Below are positions 9,008-17,205 of a DNA stretch of 55,678 nucleotides, piece after piece (within the stretch, counting starts at the first letter, position 1; each line of letters opens with the position of its first letter). The position numbers were made by a program, and so were the translations under genes. The notes under the pieces were generated by a model. The model was not told where the DNA came from, searched no databases, and saw only the letters and a program-made list of their open reading frames with translations. The stretch is from Rhodoferax sp. (GTDB lineage Bacteria; Pseudomonadota; Gammaproteobacteria; Burkholderiales; Burkholderiaceae_C): the NCBI RefSeq assembly GCF_025356155.1, contig NZ_JANXUQ010000075.1:1-55678 (forward strand), in the 5' to 3' direction.

Positions 9008-10347
9008 TAGTAGATAAGAAGAGCGCGAAAGTCGTTGACGTTTGTTCGAGTAGGCCCCGTGGTGATTAGGTCGTCCAGAGCATTGAGAAATGCATAGGCA
9101 TCGTTGTTGTCCAATAGCGCGCTGGATTTAAGACCCAGCCGTGATGCGCGGCGCAACGATTCCGGGTCGATGAAGCCACCTGCGTTGTCTTCCACGCCAT
9201 CGATGCCATCGGTATCGCAGGCGAGCGCATATATCCCCGGCTCGCCTTGCAAGGCAAGCGCCAGGGACAACAAAAATTCCGAATTTCTGCCACCACGGCC
9301 TTGTCCGCAGACTGTAACCGTGGTCTCCCCGCCAGACAAAATCAGGCGAGGGCGACCGTCGTGCGAAGGGCTGGCTCGCAGACCGCGCGCAATGGCAGCA
9401 TGGGTCTTGGCGACTTCACGCGATTCACCCTCGACTGCAGCGCCCAAGGAAATGACTTCCAGGCCCAGAGCATGTGCGTGGGCAATGCTGGCACGCAATG
9501 CGTCATCCGCAGTTGCAATGACTGTCACGTTGCGTTTTCCCGCACCGCGCGGAGGTGGCGACACCGGACGCTGCAGCACACCTAGCACGTGCGCGGGTAC
9601 ATCGATACGGTAGCGGCGCATCACTTCCAGCGCGTCGGCAGGGTTGCTCGCGTCGGGCACCGTGGGGCCAGAGGCGACAACGGCAGGGTCATCGCCCGGT
9701 ACATCCGATATCACCAAGGTATGTACCGCTGCCTCGCCACATGCTTCGGCCAAACGACCTCCCTTGATGGAAGACAAATGCCGTCGTACCAGGTTCATGT
9801 CGCGGATATGCGCACCGCTGCGTAACAGCGCCACGTTGACCGCCTTCAGATCTGCGATGGACAGGCCGTTGGCCGGCAGGGTAATGAGAGACGAACCGCC
9901 GCCTGAGATCAGTGCCAACACCAGGTCGTCTGGTCCCATGGTCCGAGCCAGATCAAGCATACGGCGCGCTGCCAATACACCCGCCTCGTCGGGAACGGGG
10001 TGGCCAGCTTCAACAATCTCAACGTGCCGACAATCCGCCCCATGGCCGTAGCGGGTCACCACCAGGCCAGACAAGGGACCGCCCCATGCTTGCTCAACAG
10101 CGAGCGCCATGCGGGCCGACGCCTTGCCCGCACCGAGCACAAGGGTGCGACCTTTGGGTTTTGCAGGTAGATGCCTAGCTACGCACTGCAGCGGGTCCAC
10201 TGCCGACAGCGCCGCGTTGAACAGTGAACGCAACACAACGCGTGGCGACGGACGGTTTTCTTGAAAGATTGGCACAGCGCGCATGGTTTTTCTCACGGAA
10301 GGCAGGCCAGCAAACATTGCAAGCCCACCAAAGTTCACTGTCTTCAT
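9007..10347 (-). CDS. Glycerate 2-kinase of the TtuD/GckA (MOFRL) family
   Basis: A 446-residue protein with the DUF4147 N-terminal domain (LVLGAGKASARMALAVEQ and LALISGGGSSLITLP) and the C-terminal MOFRL domain (LILSGGETTVTVCG, GRGGRNSEFLLSLAL, ALACDTDGIDG). The family was first named hydroxypyruvate reductase (TtuD), but characterised members phosphorylate glycerate at C2. The ATG at 10347 overlaps the stop of the transporter gene (ATGA) and the gene's own stop overlaps pyk, so the three genes are translated as a block. A later in-frame ATG at 10284 is also possible. Product 2-phosphoglycerate feeds pyruvate kinase via enolase. Confidence 0.92.
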   Translation of the reverse strand: MKTVNFGGLAMFAGLPSVRKTMRAVPIFQENRPSPRVVLRSLFNAALSAVDPLQCVARHLPAKPKGRTLVLGAGKASARMALAVEQAWGGPLSGLVVTRYGHGADCRHVEIVEAGHPVPDEAGVLAARRMLDLARTMGPDDLVLALISGGGSSLITLPANGLSIADLKAVNVALLRSGAHIRDMNLVRRHLSSIKGGRLAEACGEAAVHTLVISDVPGDDPAVVASGPTVPDASNPADALEVMRRYRIDVPAHVLGVLQRPVSPPPRGAGKRNVTVIATADDALRASIAHAHALGLEVISLGAAVEGESREVAKTHAAIARGLRASPSHDGRPRLILSGGETTVTVCGQGRGGRNSEFLLSLALALQGEPGIYALACDTDGIDGVEDNAGGFIDPESLRRASRLGLKSSALLDNNDAYAFLNALDDLITTGPTRTNVNDFRALLIY

Positions 10348-11645
10348 TCGACCGTTGTGCGGCGATCAGGATTGACGCAAAATATTACCAACAAGGCTCC
10401 CAATATCAAGCTACCGGCCAGCACATACAAACCGGCAGTTGGCGTGCCCGTCGCATCCTTGATGGCTCCGACCATGAAAGGACTAGCAAACCCTGCCAAA
10501 TTGCCCACTGAATTAATTACTGCAATCCCAGCTGCGGCAGCAGTGCCGCCCAGAAAAGCCGTTGGCAAAGTCCAAAACAGTGGCAGGCTGGTCAAGATAC
10601 CCATCGTCGCAAGAGTCAGTGCAGCCATGGCAAGTACTACATCCCCGCCATACACCGCGCTGAGCGCCAGCCCCATCGCACCCGAGAGGGCAGCCACTGC
10701 AATGTGCCACCGCCGCTCACCACTTCGATCCGAGCTTCTCCCCGCAAGTACCATCGCAATGGCCGCCGCACCATAGGGAATGGCCGACAACAAGCCCACA
10801 TTGAGGACATCCTTCACGCCTGCACTCTTGATCAGTTGCGGCAGCCAGAAGCTCACGCCGTACAAGCCCATGATGAAGCAAAAATAGATGGCGCTCATCA
10901 GCCAGACGCGGCCATTGCCGAATACTTGTCCAATCGAAGTCTCTGCTTTGCCCACGGCATCTACAGCGATGTTTTGGGTCAACATATCTTTCTCTTGCTG
11001 GGTAAGCCATTTCGCGCCCTGAATGGAATCATCCAAGTAAAACAGCACCCAAATTCCTACTAGTACGGAGGGCAAACCTTCCAGCAAAAACAGCCATTGC
11101 CAGCCCGTCCATCCATTAACACCTGCAAACGACTGCATGATCCATCCTGACACCGGACCACCGAGCACGCCGGCCAGGGCAATCGCCGTCATGAACAGCG
11201 ACACCACGCGTGCGCGCCGCGCCGCCGGGAACCAGTAGGTGAGATACAAAATAATGCCGGGAAAAAATCCCGCCTCTGCGACGCCCAAGAAAAAGCGCAC
11301 GACATAGAACTGCAATGGGGTGGTCACCGTCATGGTGAGGGCCGACAAGATACCCCATGTCACCATAATGCGCGCAATCCATACGCGCGCACCTGTTCGA
11401 TGCAAAATGATGTTGCTAGGTACCTCGAACAAGAAGTAGCCGATGAAGAAAATACCTGCGCCAAGCCCATATATGGTTTCAGTGAACTTAAGATCACTCA
11501 GCATTTGGAGCTTGGCAAACCCTACGTTCACGCGGTCGAGGTAGGCCACCACGTAGCACAAGAACAAAAATGGTATCAACCGCCAAGCAACTTTTCGGTA
11601 GGTCCGATCCTCAAGTGCTGGGGTTTGGTGAGTGGGAGAGTGCAT
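10344..11645 (-). CDS. MFS transporter, anion:cation symporter family (TtuB-like)
   Basis: A 433-residue major facilitator with 12 predicted membrane segments. The family signature YLDRVNVGFAKLQM is in the first helix, and AEAGFFPGIILYLTYWFPAARRARV is in the region between helices 4 and 5, typical of the anion:cation symporters that take up tartrate, glucarate or 4-hydroxyphenylacetate. It is the first gene of a three-gene block with glycerate 2-kinase and pyruvate kinase, so the substrate is probably tartrate, glycerate or a related hydroxy acid. Ribosome binding is likely by GAGGATC, which lies within one arm of an inverted repeat (see the entry at 11650). Confidence 0.9.
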   Translation of the reverse strand: MHSPTHQTPALEDRTYRKVAWRLIPFLFLCYVVAYLDRVNVGFAKLQMLSDLKFTETIYGLGAGIFFIGYFLFEVPSNIILHRTGARVWIARIMVTWGILSALTMTVTTPLQFYVVRFFLGVAEAGFFPGIILYLTYWFPAARRARVVSLFMTAIALAGVLGGPVSGWIMQSFAGVNGWTGWQWLFLLEGLPSVLVGIWVLFYLDDSIQGAKWLTQQEKDMLTQNIAVDAVGKAETSIGQVFGNGRVWLMSAIYFCFIMGLYGVSFWLPQLIKSAGVKDVLNVGLLSAIPYGAAAIAMVLAGRSSDRSGERRWHIAVAALSGAMGLALSAVYGGDVVLAMAALTLATMGILTSLPLFWTLPTAFLGGTAAAAGIAVINSVGNLAGFASPFMVGAIKDATGTPTAGLYVLAGSLILGALLVIFCVNPDRRTTVE

Positions 11646-11649
11646 AACA

Positions 11650-11680
11650 AAGATCCTCGGTTAGGTGTGAGCCGGATCTT
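11650..11680 (-). promoter_or_regulatory. Inverted repeat over the leader and ribosome site of the TtuB-like gene
   Basis: AAGATCC at 11650-11656 and GGATCTT at 11674-11680 are perfect inverted copies separated by 17 bp. Read in the gene's direction, the proximal arm contains the purine-rich GAGGATC a few bases before the ATG at 11645. In RNA the arms could pair and hide the ribosome site, and in DNA the dyad could be an operator for a regulator. Both readings are inference. Only the symmetry and position are seen. Confidence 0.45.
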
Positions 11681-11900
11681 AGGTAGCACCGATGCGAAGG
11701 GCCATTGATTTGTATTCATCGGCGTGATTCCCATCAGGCATGCCCAATGCCTGTGCGCCCCGGCAGGGTGTTGGCAAACCGGGTCTACGGGAAAACACTT
11801 ACCCGTGACGGCAGTTGACGGCTGGACTTGCACTACGAACCCATCAAAATTTTTATCTGGCAGAATCCGCCCATTTTTAGCAATGGAAGGTGACAACACG

Positions 11901-13775
11901 ATGCGAAGCATGAAGCCTATGGAGCGGTCGAAGACAGCTGCAGTTTGTGTATTGGTTACAAGCTTTCTGCTGGTTGCATGCGCCAGCGCGCCACCTGTGC
12001 TGCCAAGTCACGTTGCGCAAGGGGACTATTCCGCCGTTCAACGCTACGCGAGTGCAATGATTGAACACGCAATTGGTCGAAATAAAATTCCCGGCGTCAG
12101 CATTGCGTTGGTAGATGACCAGCGTGTAGTGTGGTCCCAAGGCTTCGGTTTTGCCGATTTAGCGGCCCAGCGCCCGGCCACGGCGGACACCCTGTACAGG
12201 GTTGGATCCATCTCCAAATTGTTTACCGACACCGCAGCGTTGCAGTTGGTGGAGAAGGGCAAGTTGAGCCTGGATGAACGGGTGCAAGCGCGTTTGCCCG
12301 GCTTTGCACCGCGGTCATTGCACAACTTGGCGCCGCTGGACATTACACCGCGCTTGTTGATGACGCACCACGCTGGACTGCAAAGGGATGTGGCCAGAGC
12401 ATTTCAAAGTGACGCGCCCCAGCGGTTCACCGAAATGACGGCCAGCTTTGACAGTTATTTGGCGTACCAGCCAGGTCAAAAAATGTCTTACTCCAATATT
12501 GGACTGACCGTGCTGGGGAGTCTGGTGGAGCGCGTGAGTGGCACGCCGTTTGAGCAGCACGTTCAGCGCTCTGTGCTGGATCCGTTGGGCATGGCGCATT
12601 CGGCGTTCGATATGGCGGCGTCAAAAGATGCAGCAATGTCCAAGAGTTACAACGGCCGAGACAACTTGCCCACCGTTGCGCTGCGCGACGTGCCGGCCGG
12701 TGGCCTCAACAGCAGTGTCAACGACCTGAGCCGCTTTATGGAAATGGTGTTTGCCGGTGGCCAGTCGAACGGCCAACAGGTTCTCAACCCAGAGACAGTC
12801 GCCGCAATGTTTTTGCCACAGCACGGGGCCGTTAAGCTGGACTTTGATAGCCAGATCGGCCTGGGATGGTTTTTGCAGTTGCCTGACAAAGCGTCCATTC
12901 GGGGCGGTGGTGTGGTTGCGGGACACGGTGGCGCAATCGATGGGTATCGCAGTTACATGGGGTTGTTGCCTGAGCACAAGCTCGGCGTCGTTGTGTTAAC
13001 CAATTCAACGACTGGCACCGAAGCATCACAGCATATCGTCGAAGTGGTTTTGAGACTGGCGCTGGAGGCCAAGACCGGGACTCGCGCACCGAACGGTTCG
13101 GTAGGTGACGCCCAGTTGGCCGGCACTGAGCTCCCCTTCGTCGATAAGCCGTTGGCGCCCGATGTCGTACAGCAATGGGTGGGCGATTACACGACGATGA
13201 TGGGTTATGTTTGTATCTCCTCCAAAGACGGCAAGACCTTGCAGGCGGATGCCATGGGACACACGCTTGCGGTGCGCGAACGTGCTGACGGCAGCATGGG
13301 CTTGAGCTATAAACTATTGGGTATCGTCCCGGTCAACCTTGGCCGCCTTGGCGCCATGGTCCTGTCACGTCGCACGGTTGAGGGGCGGGAGGTTTTGGTG
13401 GCCCGAAATGGGCTACGCGAAGCTTTGGCAGGTGAGCGCATACACGCCGATCCTGCGATGGATGCCCCGACGCGGCGTTTTATTGACCAGCACCTTGGTC
13501 GTTACGAACTGCTGGATACGGGGGACGGAAAAATTGAAGTCACAAGCGTCCGATTGCTGGAAGAAAACGGTTTGGTGATCGCTGAGGTCGCGGTCGCACA
13601 AGACAAGCAGACTCTGCGCGTAGTCCTGAAGCCTGTTGGAAATGGCTTGGCCATTGCACTTGGCGCGTTAGCCGATCAGGGGGAAATTGTTGAGACACTC
13701 TCCGACGAAAAAGGGCATGTTGACGTTCGCGCCCTGGGTTTGACCTTTCGCAAAGTGGGTCAGGGCGGCGGCTAA
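11901..13775 (+). CDS. Serine hydrolase lipoprotein of the beta-lactamase/penicillin-binding family
   Basis: A 624-residue protein predicted to be exported and lipid-anchored: the N-terminal hydrophobic stretch ends in a lipobox LVAC, with the cysteine at about residue 27. The class C beta-lactamase fold follows, with S-x-x-K at residues 103-106 (GSISK), the tyrosine motif YSN (MSYSNIGLTVLG) and a late HGGAIDG standing in for K-T-G. A second domain of about 200 residues follows. I start it at ATG 11901 because AAGGTGA lies 7 bp upstream; ATGs at 11883 and 11724 lack such a site. The substrate is unknown; peptide or ester hydrolysis is more likely than antibiotic resistance. Confidence 0.85.
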   Translation: MRSMKPMERSKTAAVCVLVTSFLLVACASAPPVLPSHVAQGDYSAVQRYASAMIEHAIGRNKIPGVSIALVDDQRVVWSQGFGFADLAAQRPATADTLYRVGSISKLFTDTAALQLVEKGKLSLDERVQARLPGFAPRSLHNLAPLDITPRLLMTHHAGLQRDVARAFQSDAPQRFTEMTASFDSYLAYQPGQKMSYSNIGLTVLGSLVERVSGTPFEQHVQRSVLDPLGMAHSAFDMAASKDAAMSKSYNGRDNLPTVALRDVPAGGLNSSVNDLSRFMEMVFAGGQSNGQQVLNPETVAAMFLPQHGAVKLDFDSQIGLGWFLQLPDKASIRGGGVVAGHGGAIDGYRSYMGLLPEHKLGVVVLTNSTTGTEASQHIVEVVLRLALEAKTGTRAPNGSVGDAQLAGTELPFVDKPLAPDVVQQWVGDYTTMMGYVCISSKDGKTLQADAMGHTLAVRERADGSMGLSYKLLGIVPVNLGRLGAMVLSRRTVEGREVLVARNGLREALAGERIHADPAMDAPTRRFIDQHLGRYELLDTGDGKIEVTSVRLLEENGLVIAEVAVAQDKQTLRVVLKPVGNGLAIALGALADQGEIVETLSDEKGHVDVRALGLTFRKVGQGGG

Positions 13776-13859
13776 ATGCAGTACTAGAAAAATTGCACGG
13801 TGATGGGCCACCCGAAATCCAGCGTCTTGCAACCGAAGCGCCAACGCCATAATCCGCGC

Positions 13860-14330
13860 ATGAAGAAATTCTGGCTCATGAAGTCCGAACCCGGCGAAGT
13901 GTCCGTAGACGACGCGCTGGCTGCGCCCCAATCAACCGTGCCGTGGACTGGTGTGCGCAACTACCAGGCGCGCAATTTCATGCGCGACGGCATGGAGGTG
14001 GGTGACGGCGTGTTGTTCTACCACTCCAGTTGTGCCGAGCCCGGCATTGTCGGCATTGCACGCGTGGCGTCGGGCGCCCACACCGACCCCACGCAGTTTG
14101 ACCCGGATTCGCCGTACTGCGACCCTGCCTCCAAACCCGAGGCGCCGCGCTGGCTGCTGGTCGATGTGCAGGTGGTGCAGAAGACGCGCAACCTCACATT
14201 ACCCGAGTTGCGGGCGGATGCTGATCTGCAAGACTTGCTGGTGTTGAAGAAGGGCAACCGCCTGTCCATCACGCCGGTGGAGCCCGCGCACTGGAAGGCC
14301 ATCCTGCGGCGGCTGGGCGTATCGAATTGA
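13860..14330 (+). CDS. EVE-domain protein
   Basis: A 156-residue single-domain protein of the EVE (PUA-like) family: KKFWLMKSEPGEVSVDDA at the start, then WTGVRNYQARNFMRDGMEVGDGVLFYHSS, and a C-terminal LSITPVEPAHW. EVE domains bind modified bases in nucleic acids. Stand-alone bacterial members of this size (thymocyte nuclear protein 1-like) are widespread and their role is unclear. The ATG at 13860 matches the family N terminus; an upstream ATG at 13800 adds 20 unrelated residues. It is 84 bp downstream of the serine hydrolase and just upstream of a dispersed repeat. Confidence 0.92.
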   Translation: MKKFWLMKSEPGEVSVDDALAAPQSTVPWTGVRNYQARNFMRDGMEVGDGVLFYHSSCAEPGIVGIARVASGAHTDPTQFDPDSPYCDPASKPEAPRWLLVDVQVVQKTRNLTLPELRADADLQDLLVLKKGNRLSITPVEPAHWKAILRRLGVSN

Positions 14331-14332
14331 GA

Positions 14333-14390
14333 TTGCTATCGTATCCATAGCTGTATCGCTATATTCGACGAGGGCTACAGGCCATTTTTA
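14333..14390 (+). repeat. Dispersed ~60-bp repeat, copy 1 (core CGAGGGCTA)
   Basis: The core CGAGGGCTA is at 14369-14377, preceded by ATAGCTG and ATATTCGA and followed by CAGGCCATTTTT. It lies in direct orientation relative to copy 2 at 15761. The pair brackets the arsenic remnant, and this copy occupies the position where the 5' half of the aquaporin gene would be expected. Confidence 0.85.
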
Positions 14391-14433
14391 CTTGCAGAAC
14401 CTTCTGAAAAACGCATATTGGGCATAAATTACC

Positions 14434-14877
14434 ATGCTGGCGCTCAAACGCCTGGATTGGGCCACTTCGGGTGCGTACCTGGCGGCGCAGATCCTGGGCG
14501 CCATTGCCGGCGTGATCGCTGCGCACTATATGTTCGAGTTGCCACTGTTGATGCAGTCCCTCCACGTGCGCACCGGGCCCCACCAGTGGTGGAGCGAAAC
14601 GGTCGCGTCCTTCGGCTTGCTCACGGTTATTTTGAATGTGGCGAAGACGCGGCCCGACTTTGTGCCCGTGGCCGTGGGCTCCTACATCACGGCAGCGTAT
14701 TGGTTCACAGCGTCGACGTCCTTCGCCAACCCAGCCGTGACCATTGCACGGTCTTTGACCGATACCTTCTGCGGCATACGCCCTGTCGATGTGCCCGGCT
14801 TCGTGCTGGCACAACTGGTCGGCACGGCAATCGCCTTCGCACTGTTTAGGTGGCTTGAAGCCGACCACGCTCAATAG
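14434..14877 (+). pseudogene. AqpS-type aquaporin of an ars operon, 5'-truncated
   Basis: The 147-residue frame matches only the C-terminal part of ars-operon aquaporins (AqpS type), which let arsenite leave the cell. The second NPA box is present in TSFANPAVTIARSLTDTF, together with three or four membrane helices. The first NPA box and the preceding two helices are missing. The frame is closed by a TAA at 14425, nine bases before the apparent ATG, so the loss is not a simple frameshift. Repeat copy 1 lies immediately upstream. The product cannot form a normal aquaporin pore. arsC follows 22 bp downstream. Confidence 0.82.
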
Positions 14878-14899
14878 TTCCTTCACTAACGCCCACACC

Positions 14900-15325
14900 A
14901 TGTCTGACCCCATCACGATCTACCACAACCCCGCCTGCGGCACGTCCCGCAATACGTTGGCCTTGATCCGCAACAGCGGTGCCGAGCCTGAGGTCATTGA
15001 ATACCTGAAGACGCCCCCCAGCAAGGAGCGTCTGCAACAACTGCTGCAGGCCATGGGCATCGGTGCGCGCGATCTGCTGCGCGAAAAAGGCACGCCGTAC
15101 GCGGAATTGGGTTTGGCTGATCCCAGGTGGACGGATGCCGAGCTGATCGACCACATCGTGCGACACCCCCTGCTGATGAACCGCCCCGTGGTGGTGACAC
15201 CCCTGGGTACCCGGCTGTGTCGCCCCAGCGAAGTGGTGCTGGACATCCTGCCCAGCCCGCAGCGCGGTGCCTTCACCAAAGAGGATGGCGAAGCCGTTAT
15301 CAACGCACAAGGCCAACGTGTCTGA
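14900..15325 (+). CDS. arsC: Arsenate reductase (glutaredoxin-dependent, ArsC)
   Basis: A 141-residue ArsC of the R773 type, reducing arsenate to arsenite with glutaredoxin and glutathione. The active-site loop YHNPACGTSRNTL places the catalytic cysteine at residue 13. Conserved arginines follow in LLREKGTPYAELGL, NRPVVVTPLGTRLCRP and the C-terminal extension. Length and motifs look intact. It stands between a truncated aquaporin gene and a broken arsH, with no arsR or arsenite pump in view, so whether it is still expressed is uncertain. The arsH remnant starts with a GTG that overlaps its last 8 bp. Confidence 0.94.
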   Translation: MSDPITIYHNPACGTSRNTLALIRNSGAEPEVIEYLKTPPSKERLQQLLQAMGIGARDLLREKGTPYAELGLADPRWTDAELIDHIVRHPLLMNRPVVVTPLGTRLCRPSEVVLDILPSPQRGAFTKEDGEAVINAQGQRV

Positions 15326-15757
15326 TCTCGCATTGCCATCGACCAACATCGACGCGGCGTGCTTCAAGGTTCCCGTCCACCCAGTCTTGGTCGGTAACAC
15401 AGCGTCCAGCCATCCGCCCAGAATTCTGCTCTTGTACGGGTCATTTCGTGAGTGCTCCTACAGCAAGCTCCTGACGCTGGGAGCCGCCCGGCTGCTGGAG
15501 GCCATGGGGGCTCTGAGGCCAAGCGCATGCTGACCATCCCCAGCTAAACCTCGGTCGCCAAGGCGTTTCTGGAGTTTGACGCGGCAGGGCGCATGAAGCC
15601 GTCCAGCTACTATGACCGTGTGGTGGATGTCATGGAAGAGCTGGTCAAGTTCACGCTATTGACGCGCGACGTGGCGCCGTATCTGGCGGACCGCTACAGC
15701 GAGCGCAAGGAATCAGCCGAGCAACTGGCCGGGCGGGTCAACCAAAATTCACTTTAG
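15318..15757 (+). pseudogene. arsH: ArsH NADPH-dependent FMN reductase, internally deleted
   Basis: ArsH is a flavoprotein, about 230-250 residues when intact, that oxidises organoarsenicals. The N-terminal part is readable from GTG 15318 (PPRILLLYGSFRECSYSKLL) to MGALRPSAC at a stop near 15531. The C-terminal part then resumes in another frame from about 15521: [26 protein letters not shown], and [17 protein letters not shown] to a TAG at 15755. About 90 central residues that hold most of the flavin site are absent, the junction shifts the frame, and a TAA at 15536 interrupts the second part. The gene is dead. Repeat copy 2 follows within 4 bp. Confidence 0.88.
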
Positions 15758-15760
15758 TAG

Positions 15761-15820
15761 ATGCTACATTTATAATAGCAGTAAGCTAATATTCTACGAG
15801 GGCTAGCGGAGATTTTTACT
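15761..15820 (+). repeat. Dispersed ~60-bp repeat, copy 2
   Basis: The core CGAGGGCTA is at 15797-15805, with ATATTCTA before it and GCGGAGATTTTT after it, and GCTACATTTATAATAGC in the left arm. It overlaps the last codons and stop of benE on the other strand. It is in the same orientation as copy 1. Confidence 0.85.
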
Positions 15821-17117
15821 TAAGCGTTGTCTGGCTAACCCGTGGCCGCAACGCAAAGTAGGTCGCCAGACCCATCACGATGCCCCAGCACGCCGAGCCC
15901 AGGCCCAGCAGACTGACATTGGATGCCGTCACGATAAAGGTCACCAGCGCTGCCTCACGCTCGCTGGGTTCTGCCATGGCGTTGACCAGGCCGCCCTGTA
16001 TGGCGCCCAGCAGGGCCAGGCCCGCCACCATGGTCACCAGCGCTTGTGGCAGGTGCGAAAACGTGAAGCTGATGGTGCCCGCAAAACTGCCAATGGCGAT
16101 GTAGAACACGCCACAGGCCACGCCTGCGACCCAGCGTTTGCGCGGGTCGTGGTGGGCCTCCGGCCCGGTGCAGATGGCGGCGGTGATGGCCGCCAGGTTG
16201 ACGCCGTGTGCGCCAAAGGGTGCCAACAGCAAACTCGCCCAGCCGGTACCCGACACCAGCTTGCCGGTTGGCGCCTCGAAATTGGCGCCACGCAATACGG
16301 CAATGCCCGGCACCTGCTGCCCGGTCAGGCACAACAGCGCCAGCGGCAGGCCCAGGCTGACGATGGCGTTGACGGAGAACTCGGGCGTGGTCCATACCGG
16401 CTGGGTCAGGCCAAACAACGTGGCACTGCTGCTGGCCGCGTCTGGCGTAGCAGCTACTGAGCCCCAGCCCAACACCAGCCAAAGTGCAATGCCCAACAAC
16501 AAGGTTAGCGGTATCGCATACCGCGCCGAGCGCTGCTTGAAGACCAGGTAACCCAGAAACATGCAGCACACCAGCCAGGGCGCGCCGCTGACGGTGCTGC
16601 GCGCTGCGGCAAAGGCATCCACACCAAAGCGCATCAGGATGCCGGCCAGCATGGCGGCGCACAGGCTCTTGGGGATCACGGCCATCAGCCGCTCAAAGGC
16701 GCCCGTCATGCCCACGAGCAGCATGGCCGCTGCTGCGACGATGTAGGCTCCAATCGCCTGGCTGTAGGGCAGGGTGGCCAGTCCGCTGACCAAGAGCGCG
16801 GCACCGGGCGTGTTCCATGCGCAGATGACGGGGATCTTGTGTTTGAAGCTCATCACGACGCTGCACAGGCCGGCGCCAATGGAGATGGCCCAGACCCAGG
16901 ATGCCAGTTGCGCCTGCGTCAGGTGCGCGGCTTGTGCAGCTTGCAACACCAGCAGCAGTGGCCCGGCGTAAGAGATCAGCACGGCAATCAGCCCGGCCAC
17001 GATGGCGGGGAACATGTCCACGGCCGCTGCACCGCAGGCCACGGGTGCCGGAGTGCCCGGTGCGTGTACTGAGGGCGTCGTGGTTTGCGCGCTGGGGTGT
17101 GGAGTGAGTGTTTTCAT
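15816..17117 (-). CDS. benE: BenE-family benzoate/H+ symporter
   Basis: A 433-residue inner-membrane transporter with 10-12 hydrophobic segments and BenE-family features: ICAWNTPGAALLVSG, PKSLCAAMLAGILMRFG, and LLAPFGAHGVNLAAITAAICTGPEAH. Characterised members import benzoate by proton symport. No benzoate-degradation genes are nearby, so the substrate is only suggested by family. I use the ATG at 17117 (MKTLTP); another in-frame ATG lies 9 bp upstream. It is divergent from the MocR-type regulator at 17206, which is a good candidate for its control. Confidence 0.9.
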   Translation of the reverse strand: MKTLTPHPSAQTTTPSVHAPGTPAPVACGAAAVDMFPAIVAGLIAVLISYAGPLLLVLQAAQAAHLTQAQLASWVWAISIGAGLCSVVMSFKHKIPVICAWNTPGAALLVSGLATLPYSQAIGAYIVAAAAMLLVGMTGAFERLMAVIPKSLCAAMLAGILMRFGVDAFAAARSTVSGAPWLVCCMFLGYLVFKQRSARYAIPLTLLLGIALWLVLGWGSVAATPDAASSSATLFGLTQPVWTTPEFSVNAIVSLGLPLALLCLTGQQVPGIAVLRGANFEAPTGKLVSGTGWASLLLAPFGAHGVNLAAITAAICTGPEAHHDPRKRWVAGVACGVFYIAIGSFAGTISFTFSHLPQALVTMVAGLALLGAIQGGLVNAMAEPSEREAALVTFIVTASNVSLLGLGSACWGIVMGLATYFALRPRVSQTTLK

Positions 17118-17205
17118 ACCCTCCATGGTGCCGCGTCGTACCGGTTTGCGGCGCGCAGTGTGGCCATGCCGTATGCTGTACAGATCTACAAAAATAGCAT
17201 CTGTT

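Noticed and set aside
11724..11900. Longer N terminus for the serine hydrolase from ATG 11724
   Set aside because: It would put about 59 unrelated residues before a clear lipoprotein signal peptide, and the ribosome site is next to 11901.
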